A stretch of DNA of 43,409 nucleotides from NCBI GenBank assembly GCA_937899725.1, contig CALCCA010000058.1:1-43409 (forward strand), given 5' to 3'. Positions 1 through 7,462 of the stretch are shown here, in pieces (position 1 is the stretch's first letter; each line of letters begins with the position of its first letter). A program made the translations under genes and the position numbers. The notes under the pieces were generated by a model. That model saw only the letters and a program-made list of their open reading frames with translations, ran no database searches and was not told the DNA's origin. The stretch comes from an uncultured Halomicronema sp. (lineage in GTDB: Bacteria; Cyanobacteriota; Cyanobacteriia; Phormidesmidales; Phormidesmidaceae).

Positions 1-30
1 TCCCTGCGGCGCTCTGAATTTAATCAGGCC

Positions 31-426
31 CTAAAACTTTTGTCCCTGTACTGAGCGTGGTATGTCTTGTGCGAACCAATCGACTGTCCGCGCATGAAAA
101 AATGGGCTTGGGCTGCTTGGAATGTGTTTGTAGCTGCCCGTTATTTTGCCAAAATGAATAGATGCTTTCTTTTTGCTTGGTAAGACTATCCAATCACCAA
201 TTTGCATTTTCTTAGCGAATGGCCAGATTTGGCTAGCCCAGTTTTTTACCGTAGCTGGCTTGGCATCTGGATACTGCAATGCAAGAGAGTTCCGAAGTGA
301 TTCAGGAGAGTCAAGCTCGGCAAGATTGGTATTGAAATTGTCCCAAGTGATATAGACACAACCTTCATTCAGAAACTTTGACTCATATTCTCCAGAGCCA
401 CCTGCTCGCACTAGCCATATACTCAC
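31..426 (-). CDS. Restriction-endonuclease-like protein, N-terminal part only (truncated)
   Basis: The product begins SIWLVRAG...GEYE.KFL and contains ...DWIVLPSKKK and ...DWFAQDIPRS, which I recognise as the N-terminal module of Mrr-type restriction-endonuclease-like proteins. Those are normally about 300 residues with a C-terminal Mrr nuclease domain. Here the frame stops after about 131 residues, just after DIPRS, where family members continue into the nuclease domain, so this looks truncated. The start is probably the GTG at 426, preceded by GGGAGGA about 8 bases upstream; a TTG at 432 and another GTG at 429 are in frame. Only 30 bases lie beyond the stop inside the window, so the missing part cannot be examined further. 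The catalytic domain is absent, so activity is doubtful. The family call is from memory of the motif and is moderately sure. Confidence 0.5.
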   Translation of the reverse strand: MSIWLVRAGGSGEYESKFLNEGCVYITWDNFNTNLAELDSPESLRNSLALQYPDAKPATVKNWASQIWPFAKKMQIGDWIVLPSKKKASIHFGKITGSYKHIPSSPSPFFHARTVDWFAQDIPRSVQGQKF

Positions 427-432
427 CACCAA

Positions 433-860
433 ATCCTCCCATGCAACTAACGTTTCTAGTCGGCGGTAGCAGATTGTCTTTCATCACCACTAAGCTCCCC
501 ATACCCGTTCTCAGAGATCGTTCTTCTAGGAGAGAATTTACGACAATCTGACACTGTGATCTCAATCGATGTTTTCCATCCAGCTTGACTGCTATAGCAA
601 TCCGCAGTTGGTTCGGACAGCCTGAAATCGCTGAAAGACCCTTGAAACAGGCTTTTCAATTCCGCATTCCGAACTCTACATTCCGCATTCTGCTATATTT
701 TGCGATCTTGACTTGGAGTAACAACTCCTAACTGGACAACGCAGGGAGCGATCAACATGGTTATCTTCAAAACTCTAAACTTGTGTTGTCCGTAAAGACC
801 GGTACCAGTGTCTATTCTTAAACTAGTGAATAGTCCCTGGCCGCTGATGCCCCATCCACT
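433..860. other. Gene-free stretch upstream of Uma2 gene
   Basis: No convincing gene. A 67-codon minus-strand frame (456-659) has no family signature and looks like chance. The undecamer ATTCCGCATTC occurs twice at a 21-base interval (659-669 and 680-690). A weak inverted repeat CTATTC...GAATAG lies near 812-834, just before the Uma2 start. Promoters for the two divergent flanking genes probably lie here, but I see no clear -35/-10 pair. Confidence 0.4.
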
Positions 861-1469
861 ATGACCCTCGCCACTAACCCACCCACAACCCATACCCCAG
901 AGGAATATCTCGCGCTAGAGGTTATGTCTGATAGTCGCAGCGAGTATCGCAATGGAGCCATCATCCCGATGACCGGAGGCACCCCAGCTCACAATGAAAT
1001 TGCCGCAACGCTGATTTTTCTCCTCAAGTCTGCTCTACGAAAACAGCCCTACAGCATTTTTGTGACCGATCAGCGATTGTGGATTCCAGGGCGAGATCTC
1101 TACACCTATCCCGACGTCATGGTGACGCCACGCCCGGTTGACCTCAAGCCGGGTCGCACAGACACGGTGATGGCTCCCGTTTTAATCGCAGAAGTGCTCT
1201 CGGAATCCACTCAGGGATATGACCGAGGCGACAAGTTTGAGGCTTACCGCACGATGCCGACCTTGCAGGAATATCTGTTGATCGACCAGTCGAGTCCCCA
1301 CGTTGAGCAGTATGCAAAACAGGCCGCAAACCAGTGGTTGTTTACGGAACATCGCGGGCTGGAGCAAGCTTTCACGCTACAGTCAATAGCCGTTACCCTT
1401 GCCCTGACTGATCTCTACGAAGCAGTCTTTAGTCAGTCGCAATCAGCTAAGGAGAGCGATCCAAAATAA
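861..1469 (+). CDS. Uma2 family protein (DUF820, PD-(D/E)XK nuclease fold)
   Basis: A 202-residue protein matching the cyanobacterial Uma2/DUF820 family in full. Visible signatures are the N-terminal TPEEYLALE, YPDVMV with the conserved Asp, LIAEVLSESTQGYDRGDKFEAY carrying the Glu and Lys of the PD-(D/E)XK-like site, and the EYLLID strand. The family has a restriction-endonuclease fold; its biological role is not settled, and these genes are multi-copy in cyanobacteria. The last codons and the TAA stop lie at the edge of a dispersed repeat (1469-1576, similarity starting at 1461), so insertion of that repeat may have set the C-terminus. It converges on thrC. Other Uma2 loci in this window are at 18539, 32392, 37582 and 38785. 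No strong ribosome-binding site is seen. Confidence 0.9.
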   Translation: MTLATNPPTTHTPEEYLALEVMSDSRSEYRNGAIIPMTGGTPAHNEIAATLIFLLKSALRKQPYSIFVTDQRLWIPGRDLYTYPDVMVTPRPVDLKPGRTDTVMAPVLIAEVLSESTQGYDRGDKFEAYRTMPTLQEYLLIDQSSPHVEQYAKQAANQWLFTEHRGLEQAFTLQSIAVTLALTDLYEAVFSQSQSAKESDPK

Positions 1470-1576
1470 AAAATATCCCACCTGAAGAACCCGATTTCTA
1501 CGAAAAACTGGTCGGAGACTGTTGACCTGTTTCCAGAAACCGGGTTCTTGAATACATGATTGCGTGGAATATTCTT
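1469..1576 (+). repeat. MITE-like dispersed repeat A, copy 1
   Basis: This 108-bp element has imperfect 12-bp terminal inverted repeats (AAAAATATCCCA at 1469-1480 and TGGAATATTCTT at 1565-1576) and an internal 15-bp inverted repeat (1485-1499 and 1535-1549, one mismatch) that would form a long hairpin. A same-length, same-orientation copy lies at 41210-41317, with about 15 differences by my count. Similarity between copies begins 8 bases earlier, at 1461. It fills the whole space between the convergent Uma2 and thrC genes and touches both stop codons, so it may act as a bidirectional terminator. No transposase is encoded. Confidence 0.8.
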
Positions 1577-2960
1577 AATGACCGAGGCGTTTTTCAATTT
1601 CGGCTTTCACGGCATCCGCATCGGCAGGCAAATGCACCGCAGGGTTAGGATATTCGCTGGTGACATCCTTCAGCGTTGATTCGTGATAGCCCACCTTGAA
1701 ATCGGTGAACTTCAGGCCGTGAGCCGTGCTCACCACCACCGTTTTGTCGCTGGATTTGATCACGCCCCGCTGGATCAATTTGGTCATCACGGCCAGGGCG
1801 ACGCCGGTGTGGGGGCAGGTGAACATGCCGGTCAAATCTGCATGGGCAGCGGCGGCGGCGAGTTCGTTTTCGGTGGCCTGTTCGACGATGCCGTCTGTTT
1901 CGGCGATCGCCTTCGTCGCTTTGGTATAGCTCACTGGGTCACCAATGCGAATGGCGCTGGCCAACGTGTCTTGGGCGGTCACGGTGTTCTTTTCTTTGAA
2001 GCCGTTTTTGAAGGATTCATAAAAGGGATTGGCCTTGGCTGATTGAGCGGCGACGAGTCGGGGCATGCGCGTGATTAAGCCTAGATCCATCATCAGCTTG
2101 AAGCCTTTGTGCAGGGCGCTAATGTTGCCCAAGTTGCCCACCGGGATGATGATCCAGTCGGGGACGGCCCAATCAAACTGCCGCATGATTTCAATGCCGA
2201 CGGTCTTTTGGCCTTCGATGCGCAGGCTGTTCATTGAGTTGGCCAGGTAGATCGAATTATCCTTAGTGACCTCTTTGACGATTTTCATGCAGCCGTCAAA
2301 GTCGGTATCGAGGGCGAGCACATGCGCCCCATTGGCTACCGGTTGAATCAACTGGGCGGTGCTGACTTTACCTGCCGGTAAAAAGATGACGGCGGGAATG
2401 CCGGCGTAGGCGGCGTAGGCAGCGAGGGCGGCGCTGGTATCGCCAGTGCTGGCGCAGGCCACGGCTTTGACAGTACTGCCCTGGGCCATCATTTGTTTAA
2501 CGACGCTGACCAATACCGTCATGCCAAGATCTTTAAAGCTGCCGGTGTGGCTGTTGCCGCAGAGTTTGATCCACAGGTCGGGGACGCCGAGCTGCTGGCC
2601 GAGGCGTTCAGCCCAAAATAAGTTGGTGTTGCCTTCAAACATGCTGACGATGTTTTCGTCCGCCAGGTCAGGAATTACCCACTCTCGCATGCTCCAGACG
2701 CCGCTCCCGTAGGGCCAGGTGGTCGTGCTGGCGCGCGAGCTGAAAAGTTGCTTCCACTCTTGGGCGTTGCGCTGTTTGAGCGGTTCGCGGTCATGGTGTA
2801 CTTCGAGCAGACTGCCGCAAATGGGACAGGTGTAGATCACGTCGTAGATGGAGTGTTTGCCAGGGCAGCCGGCGCTGCAGCGAAAATAGGTAGTCTGCTT
2901 ATCGGTATCAGCTTTGGACGCGATCGCGGACAACATGAGAGGAACCTCGTAGTGGGTCAT
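1575..2960 (-). CDS. thrC: Threonine synthase
   Basis: Threonine synthase converts O-phosphohomoserine to threonine in a PLP-dependent reaction, the last step of threonine synthesis. The 461-residue product has an N-terminal zinc-ribbon-like region (Cys28, Cys32, Cys45, Cys48), the PLP lysine in [10 protein letters not shown] (Lys143), [19 protein letters not shown], and the cofactor-phosphate loop IPVGNLGN. Length and order fit the PLP fold-type II threonine synthases. The ATG at 2960 has no Shine-Dalgarno sequence, whereas the in-frame ATG at 2933 has GAGG 7 bases upstream and may be the true start. The TAA stop touches the end of repeat A. The gene stands alone, with no hom or thrB neighbour. 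The identification is firm. Confidence 0.96.
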   Translation of the reverse strand: MTHYEVPLMLSAIASKADTDKQTTYFRCSAGCPGKHSIYDVIYTCPICGSLLEVHHDREPLKQRNAQEWKQLFSSRASTTTWPYGSGVWSMREWVIPDLADENIVSMFEGNTNLFWAERLGQQLGVPDLWIKLCGNSHTGSFKDLGMTVLVSVVKQMMAQGSTVKAVACASTGDTSAALAAYAAYAGIPAVIFLPAGKVSTAQLIQPVANGAHVLALDTDFDGCMKIVKEVTKDNSIYLANSMNSLRIEGQKTVGIEIMRQFDWAVPDWIIIPVGNLGNISALHKGFKLMMDLGLITRMPRLVAAQSAKANPFYESFKNGFKEKNTVTAQDTLASAIRIGDPVSYTKATKAIAETDGIVEQATENELAAAAAHADLTGMFTCPHTGVALAVMTKLIQRGVIKSSDKTVVVSTAHGLKFTDFKVGYHESTLKDVTSEYPNPAVHLPADADAVKAEIEKRLGH

Positions 2961-3350
2961 AAGTTGAGATTAGGTTCATAGCCATCGCTGAGGCAAGGGG
3001 CGAGCGCTACTTTCTGGGCGAGGTAGCGGCGATTCCACGACACCGGCCAACTAGCTGGGGATGGTCTAGTTGTATCAAACTCAATTATGGCGCGATCGCG
3101 CGGTGGCCAGCGGGCTGCTCAATTAATATCAGTTCTACAAATTACCGCTACACAGACAAGTCGGCGTTCTCCCAGTAAGAGACATTGCCCGTAGGGCTTA
3201 TGACTCCGCTCAGCCGACGTTCCTTGAGCGGAGTCGAAAGGAAGATCTGTAGTCCAGTTTCAGAGAATTGGTATAAGCTCCGGGCGATGCCAGTGTGATC
3301 TGGATGGCGGTGAAAGTTGCCATGCCTCTTCGTTCGGCTCCAATGCTGGG
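2961..3350. other. Gene-free stretch upstream of thrC holding a MITE-like element
   Basis: There is no coding potential here. The stretch must hold the thrC promoter, but no clear -35/-10 pair was seen. A MITE-like element occupies 3126-3274. The remainder to 3350 lies at the 3' end of the peptidase remnant and shows nothing recognisable. Confidence 0.5.
3126..3274 (+). repeat. MITE-like dispersed repeat B, copy 1
   Basis: A 149-bp element with terminal inverted repeats (ATATCAGTTCT at the left, AGAATTGGTAT at the right; consensus ATACCA(A/G)TTCT) and a perfect 11-bp internal hairpin stem, GACTCCGCTCA (3202-3212) and TGAGCGGAGTC (3225-3235). A second copy lies at 43014-43174 in the opposite orientation. 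Copy 1 lacks roughly 12 bases, net, from the middle relative to copy 2. There is no open reading frame, so it would need a transposase in trans. Confidence 0.8.
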
Positions 3351-3898
3351 TTAGGCAGTTGTCATGCAGTGCGCAACCGAGGTGATCAAAGTTTGCATGA
3401 TCGCAAGTTGAGTGTCTAAGTTAATTGCTCGCAACGGATACTGGGTATGGCCTGTTTGTATGAACTCACGATTGCATGGCTCAGTCTCTGATAGTGCAGT
3501 CTGTTGCAAAGCTGGACAAATGGCTAAGGGCATCGCTGAGGCTGCCACAAACTGAGGCTGAAAAGATGAGACACAAAAGCCAGAGAACTCCCTGGATTTT
3601 GCTGGTTCAACGTTTGGATCTGAGGAAGTGCTAGTTCAAAAAAGCCTGGAGAAACAACAGTTTGAGAGAGTCCGGTGGGATCATGAGATAACAGCGGTAT
3701 GTAGTCGGGCAATGCTGCGGTAACGCCACTCATCACCTGATTGACGCAGCGTGAGTTCGCCCCACTACCGACAGAGAAAAATAGCCCCGGCGCAATCAGA
3801 CCGGCTGAGTGCAGAGAAAAATAAGCATCAATTCGGTCAAATCGTTGCATCCACTGACGAATAGCGATGCACTCAGGGTAAGTATCTGTCGTATTGAC
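3351..3898 (-). pseudogene. M14-type (zinc carboxypeptidase-like) peptidase remnant
   Basis: Two overlapping minus-strand frames together read like the C-terminal part of an M14-type metallopeptidase. The upstream frame (readable from 3898 to 3524) includes YPECIAIRQWMQRFDRIDAY, then FSLHSAGLI, where the His resembles a zinc ligand. The second frame (3548-3351) carries ALSETEPCNREF, with an ETEP-like catalytic Glu, and a C-terminal helix. Joining them needs a frameshift near 3524-3548. The frame is closed upstream by TGA at 3899-3901 and the N-terminal half is missing. Frameshift plus 5' loss indicates a dead gene. The family call rests on motif resemblance, not on an alignment. Confidence 0.55.
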
Positions 3899-4006
3899 TC
3901 AGCTGCCTCATGCCTCCAATCAGCGGCAGCCGATCAGATAGCAATGCCGAATCAGGACTGTCGTGATCTGCTGCATTTGCTTGGTTAGCCTGTCACGAAT
4001 CACCTG

Positions 4007-4486
4007 TCAGTGGCGTTTCATCGTGAGTGACTCATCGCTCTGGCTGACAATCGCAAACCCGAAACGCTCATAAAGCCGTACTGCCGGATTATTGGCCGAG
4101 ACGCTCAACGAAATCGACGATCGCCCACCCTCAGACGCCAACAAGTGAGTGAGCAATTGGGTGCCGACGCCTTGGCCCCGATACTGAGGTAAAACTGCGA
4201 TGCTGAGTTCTGGTGTGTTGTCATCCACATAACCGTAACCTTGGTTCTCGCCGATCAATAAGCGCAACCAGATGGCACCGATAGATTGATCCGCGATCGC
4301 ATCACTGGCCAAGAAACCAAAATCGCCTTCACGTCCCCAACTTTTCACATAGCGCGCCAGCTCAGGCAGGCGAACGATTTCGCGAGGAAGTGCCGCACAT
4401 CCTTTTGGCACATACAGAGCCTGGTATAACATCTCCCAGAGAAATGGTTCATCTTCTAACGTGAGGGGGCGAATGATGCAGTTCAT
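4007..4486 (-). CDS. GNAT family N-acetyltransferase
   Basis: A 159-residue protein of the GNAT fold, which transfers acetyl from acetyl-CoA to an amine. Visible features are the N-terminal IRPLTLEDEPFLWEML, the beta-4/motif A segment LSIAVLPQYRGQGVGTQLL with the R/Q-x-x-G-x-G/A pyrophosphate loop, and the C-terminal NPAVRLYERFGFAIV. The length is typical of a single-domain GNAT. The substrate cannot be deduced. It follows the hxlR-type gene on the same strand with a 130-bp gap, and the spacing does not suggest tight co-transcription. A second, different GNAT gene is at 41543-42022. Confidence 0.9.
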   Translation of the reverse strand: MNCIIRPLTLEDEPFLWEMLYQALYVPKGCAALPREIVRLPELARYVKSWGREGDFGFLASDAIADQSIGAIWLRLLIGENQGYGYVDDNTPELSIAVLPQYRGQGVGTQLLTHLLASEGGRSSISLSVSANNPAVRLYERFGFAIVSQSDESLTMKRH

Positions 4487-4616
4487 AGTCTCAGTGTGCT
4501 AGAGCTGTGCGCGGTAGTACAGCGATGAAGTTGGGAGGCGATGGCATCCTCGAAGCTCCTATCAAAGGCTTTGGTCGCCACGCCAACGAAGATTGGGCAA
4601 GCCAATAGATAACAGT

Positions 4617-4979
4617 CTAAATCTGGTGCTTCTCTACCCAGTGTTTGAGGGTTTCCAGAAAGTCCAAGGTCGTTTTGCCAAAATCAGTGATTTTGTAGAC
4701 GACGGCAATCGGGCGATCGCTCACCACCTCACGGGTCACTAAACCGGCCTCTTCCAGTTCGCGGAGTCGCTGCGTCACCATCTTTTTGCTCGCCCCTCCC
4801 AGTTGCCGGGCTAAATCATTGAACCGGACTGGGCCATCTTTGAGATGCCAGAGAATCGATCCTTTCCATTTACCCCCCAAAACTCTCATGCCTCGCTCAA
4901 TGGGGCAAGGTTCGAGACAGGGCTCCATAGCGTGTTTGCGGCCTTGGTCGTCAGTGGTGATGCCTAAAAATGTACTCAT
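4617..4979 (-). CDS. HxlR/DUF24 family transcriptional regulator
   Basis: A 120-residue winged-helix regulator of the HxlR (MarR/DUF24) family. The signature CPIERGMRVLGGKWKGSILW is present, followed by VRFNDLARQLGGASKKMVTQ (recognition helix), RLRELEEAGLV and the wing REVVSDRPIAVVYKIT. Two cysteines, in CLEPCPIE just before helix 1, sit where YodB/HypR-type members carry the redox-sensing Cys; that a thiol switch operates here is inference. The gene is divergent from gst-mdaB-ltrA, and two palindromes lie between them, so autoregulation and control of the divergent genes is the simplest reading. Family assignment is firm; the inducer (quinone, hypochlorite, other electrophile) is unknown. 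Confidence 0.93.
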   Translation of the reverse strand: MSTFLGITTDDQGRKHAMEPCLEPCPIERGMRVLGGKWKGSILWHLKDGPVRFNDLARQLGGASKKMVTQRLRELEEAGLVTREVVSDRPIAVVYKITDFGKTTLDFLETLKHWVEKHQI

Positions 4980-4990
4980 GGGATACCTGG

Positions 4991-5037
4991 TTACTAAAAG
5001 TAAACTGGTTGACTCTAGTGACTAGTCTGATTATGTT
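4991..5037 (+). promoter_or_regulatory. Divergent hxlR/gst control region: two palindromes and a sigma-70-like promoter
   Basis: TTACTAAAAGTAA (4991-5003) is a perfect 5+3+5 palindrome 12 bases upstream of the HxlR-type start codon. CTAGTGACTAG (5015-5025) is a perfect 11-bp palindrome. On the plus strand TTGACT (5009-5014) and TATGTT (5032-5037) are separated by exactly 17 bases, a plausible sigma-70-type promoter for gst, with the second palindrome in its spacer. A repressor bound there would block polymerase. TACT...AGTA half-sites resemble operators known for DUF24-family regulators. Promoter use and binding are inferred. Confidence 0.5.
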
Positions 5038-5140
5038 AAATCACGGCAGCAGCCAAGGTCACTCGTCCTGATTGCTGTTGGACTATGGGCGACTGGGCCG
5101 CCCGGCCAAAGTTTGAGTCATCGCCAGTCAGGAAATCCCT

Positions 5141-5839
5141 ATGCCTACCCCCGATATCCATCTCTATACTGCCTCCACGATGAATGGCTGGAAACCGGTC
5201 ATTTTTCTTGAAGAAGCCGAGGTCGAGTATGAACTGACCTCTATCGACTTTGGCAAAAAAGAGCAGAAATCGGACTGGTATATGCGGCTCAATCCCAATG
5301 GTCGCATTCCGACGATTGTCGATCGCGGCAACGACGATTTGGTTGTGTTTGAGTCAGGGGCAATTCTCTGGTATTTGGCTGAGAAGTACCAAAAGTTTTT
5401 GCCCAGCGGCGACAAGGCGCGATCGGAAGCGCTGCAATGGCTGATGTTCCAAATGTCTGGCATTGGTCCCATGATGGGCCAGGCTATGTATTTCCAGCGC
5501 ATTGCGGCTCCGAAAGGTAACGAAGATCCCTACGCCATTGATCGCTATGTGACGGAGTCGCGGCGACTGCTGGAGGTGTTGGATCAGCAATTGGCAGGCA
5601 AAGCCTATTTGCTCGGGAACGACTTCACCATTGTCGATATGGCGACGTATCCCTGGGCGCGTTCTTACCCCTGGGCCAAGGTTTCGATCCAGGATTTGGA
5701 CAACTTAAAAGCCTGGTTTGAGCGCCTTGATGTTCGCCCCGCCACCCAAAAGGCCATCACCATTCCCAAACCCTTTCCGGCATTTTTCGGTAAAGGCGAT
5801 GAAGCCGCCTCCGAAGCTGAGAATGCCTCCCGTTTCTAA
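5141..5839 (+). CDS. Glutathione S-transferase
   Basis: A 232-residue GST of the Ure2p-like/YfcG type. The N-terminal thioredoxin-like domain has HLYTASTMNGWKPVIFLEEA, the cis-Pro stretch NPNGRIPTIVD (51-61) and the glutathione-binding ESGAILWYL (71-79). The C-terminal helical domain includes MFQMSGIGPMMGQAMYF and the N-capping/hydrophobic staple segment FTIVDMATYPW. It should conjugate or reduce electrophiles with glutathione in the cytoplasm. The start ATG has AGGAAA 6 bases upstream. It is the first gene of a likely operon with mdaB (57-bp gap) and ltrA (25-bp gap), facing a HxlR-type regulator, which suggests an electrophile or quinone stress response. Confidence 0.94.
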   Translation: MPTPDIHLYTASTMNGWKPVIFLEEAEVEYELTSIDFGKKEQKSDWYMRLNPNGRIPTIVDRGNDDLVVFESGAILWYLAEKYQKFLPSGDKARSEALQWLMFQMSGIGPMMGQAMYFQRIAAPKGNEDPYAIDRYVTESRRLLEVLDQQLAGKAYLLGNDFTIVDMATYPWARSYPWAKVSIQDLDNLKAWFERLDVRPATQKAITIPKPFPAFFGKGDEAASEAENASRF

Positions 5840-5896
5840 GTGCTGACGCTGCGAATTCTTTTCCCCTGACACACCATCTTTGCCGAGAATTTTGCC

Positions 5897-6487
5897 ATGA
5901 AGAACGTTTTTATCATCAATGCTCACGAAGCCTATCCCTTCTCCGAGGGCAAGCTCAATGCCACGTTAGTAGATAAAGCTAAAACCAATCTGACCCAGAA
6001 AGGCTATGACGTCAGAATCACCACAATGAAGAATGAATATGACGTTGAGCAAGAATTAGCAACTCATCAATGGGCTGATGTGGTGATTCTGCAGAGCCCA
6101 GTGAACTGGATGGAAGTGCCCTGGAGCTTTAAGCGCTATATGGATTTTGTCTACTCTGCCGGTATGGGAGGGCAGCTTTGTGAGGGTGACGGAAGAAGTC
6201 GTCAAGACCCGAGTCAGCAATACGGCACCGGGGGGACATTAACCGACGCAAAATATATGCTTTCGCTCACCTTGAATGCGCCCAAAGCAGCGTTTGACGA
6301 TCCCAATCAGGGGTTCTTTGAGGGGAGGGGGTTAGACGATCTCTTTTGGCCGATGCACTTGAACTTTAAATTCTTTGGGATGCAACCAATGGCGACCTTT
6401 GCCTGTTTCGATGTGATGAAAAATCCAGATATTGCAAACGACTTCATGCGGTTTGAAGCTCATCTGAATCAACATTTCCCAGCCTGA
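5897..6487 (+). CDS. mdaB: NAD(P)H:quinone oxidoreductase, MdaB-like flavodoxin-fold protein
   Basis: A 196-residue protein resembling MdaB (modulator of drug activity B) over its whole length. Visible pieces are [20 protein letters not shown] for the FMN/FAD phosphate loop, [40 protein letters not shown], and the C-terminal [20 protein letters not shown]. MdaB is an FAD-containing two-electron quinone reductase that avoids semiquinone formation and protects against quinone toxicity. Its place between gst and ltrA, divergent from a DUF24-type regulator, matches known arrangements in which such regulators control quinone or azo reductases. No catalytic segment seems missing. Confidence 0.9.
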   Translation: MKNVFIINAHEAYPFSEGKLNATLVDKAKTNLTQKGYDVRITTMKNEYDVEQELATHQWADVVILQSPVNWMEVPWSFKRYMDFVYSAGMGGQLCEGDGRSRQDPSQQYGTGGTLTDAKYMLSLTLNAPKAAFDDPNQGFFEGRGLDDLFWPMHLNFKFFGMQPMATFACFDVMKNPDIANDFMRFEAHLNQHFPA

Positions 6488-6512
6488 TAGAAAGTCACCC
6501 TGAGGTCATCCC

Positions 6513-7289
6513 ATGCCGGAGCTGAAATATTTTGTGGAAGACCGCCATGCAACCTGGCTAGAACTATTTTTCGATCTGGTGTTCGTCGCTAGCATCAGCG
6601 TGATCACTCATCATCTGACCCATGTCCATGGGGGGCATCTAGCAGGGCAGCAGGTGATGCTATTTATCAGTGAGTTCATTCCTGTGTGGTGGATCTGGGC
6701 AACCCATACCCTCTATGCCAACCGCTTCGACACGGACAGCAAAACCCATCGCGTGACGAGTCTGGTCATCATGTTTTTGATGACCACGTTGTCGGCCTTT
6801 TTAGGGGCAGGGTTGTTTGACGGTTCCACCCGCTTCATTAGTTTCTATATCGCTATTCGTCTGGTGCAGGCGGGGATGTATTTTTCGACCAGCTATCGGC
6901 TACCGGAATCCCAGCCCTATGCCAAGTGGATGGGCATGACCGTGCTGGGAGGAATGGCGATCTCGCTTTTGGCCCTCTTTTTCAGTAGCCCCCTCCGGCA
7001 ACTGATCTTCTTGGGTAGCATTGGCCTGGAAATGATCGCGATCGCTCAGATCAGCACCCAGAGAACAGTCATGCCAGTGCATTGTAGCCATCTGGTAGAG
7101 CGCATTGGCCTGCTGTCAATTATTTTGCTGGGTGAGTCAGTGATTAGTCTGGTGTCGGGTTTAAGCGGGCTGGAGTGGAACCAGTACGATCTGTTTGCCG
7201 CCGTCACCGGATTCTTGATGATTGGCGCGATCTGGTGGATTTACTTCGATAGCTTCAACATCCCGGAGCGAGCCAAACGCATTCAATAG
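6513..7289 (+). CDS. Low temperature requirement protein A (LtrA) family membrane protein, C-terminally truncated
   Basis: The protein starts like LtrA-family proteins (YFVEDRHATWLELFFDLVFVASIS), then has the WWIWATHTLYANRFDTDS segment and ERIGLLSIILLGESVISLVSG, with about seven hydrophobic helices. LtrA proteins are usually about 370-400 residues, but this frame ends at 258 with TAG straight after ERAKRIQ. The lost sequence continues past the stop and needs one more frameshift to read (separate entry). The function of the family is poorly known; the name comes from a Listeria cold-growth phenotype. It is the third gene of the gst-mdaB run, 25 bp after mdaB. The truncated product may be non-functional. 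Confidence 0.8.
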   Translation: MPELKYFVEDRHATWLELFFDLVFVASISVITHHLTHVHGGHLAGQQVMLFISEFIPVWWIWATHTLYANRFDTDSKTHRVTSLVIMFLMTTLSAFLGAGLFDGSTRFISFYIAIRLVQAGMYFSTSYRLPESQPYAKWMGMTVLGGMAISLLALFFSSPLRQLIFLGSIGLEMIAIAQISTQRTVMPVHCSHLVERIGLLSIILLGESVISLVSGLSGLEWNQYDLFAAVTGFLMIGAIWWIYFDSFNIPERAKRIQ

Positions 7290-7444
7290 GGGTTTGTGCT
7301 GCTCTACTCCATCTCCTCTTTTTGCTGGGACTCGGAGTCCTGTCGAGCTTGATTGGTTATGCCATTCTCAATGACTTAGCAATCACGGATTTTCGGATAT
7401 TGGCGATCGAGTTGAGAGCTATAGGTTCGAATCTAGGCTGCTAG
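7290..7444 (+). pseudogene. Severed tail of the ltrA gene
   Basis: After the TAG at 7287-7289 the same frame reads GFVLLYS. A one-base shift then gives HLLFLLGLGVLSSLIGYAIL and NDLAITDFRIL, a hydrophobic helix of the kind expected downstream in LtrA proteins, before stopping at 7442-7444. One nonsense change (for example CAG to TAG) and one single-base deletion explain the break. Nothing recognisable of the rest of the C-terminus follows, so the end is also lost. Confidence 0.6.
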
Positions 7445-7462
7445 TTTTGTTATCAAAAGAAT

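Noticed and set aside
456-659. A 67-codon minus-strand frame in the left gene-free region.
   Set aside because: No family signature, odd composition, no ribosome-binding site; judged chance.
7415-7445. A GGTTCGAATC sequence resembling a tRNA T-arm.
   Set aside because: The surrounding bases do not pair into a T-stem or acceptor stem and it lies within the severed ltrA tail.
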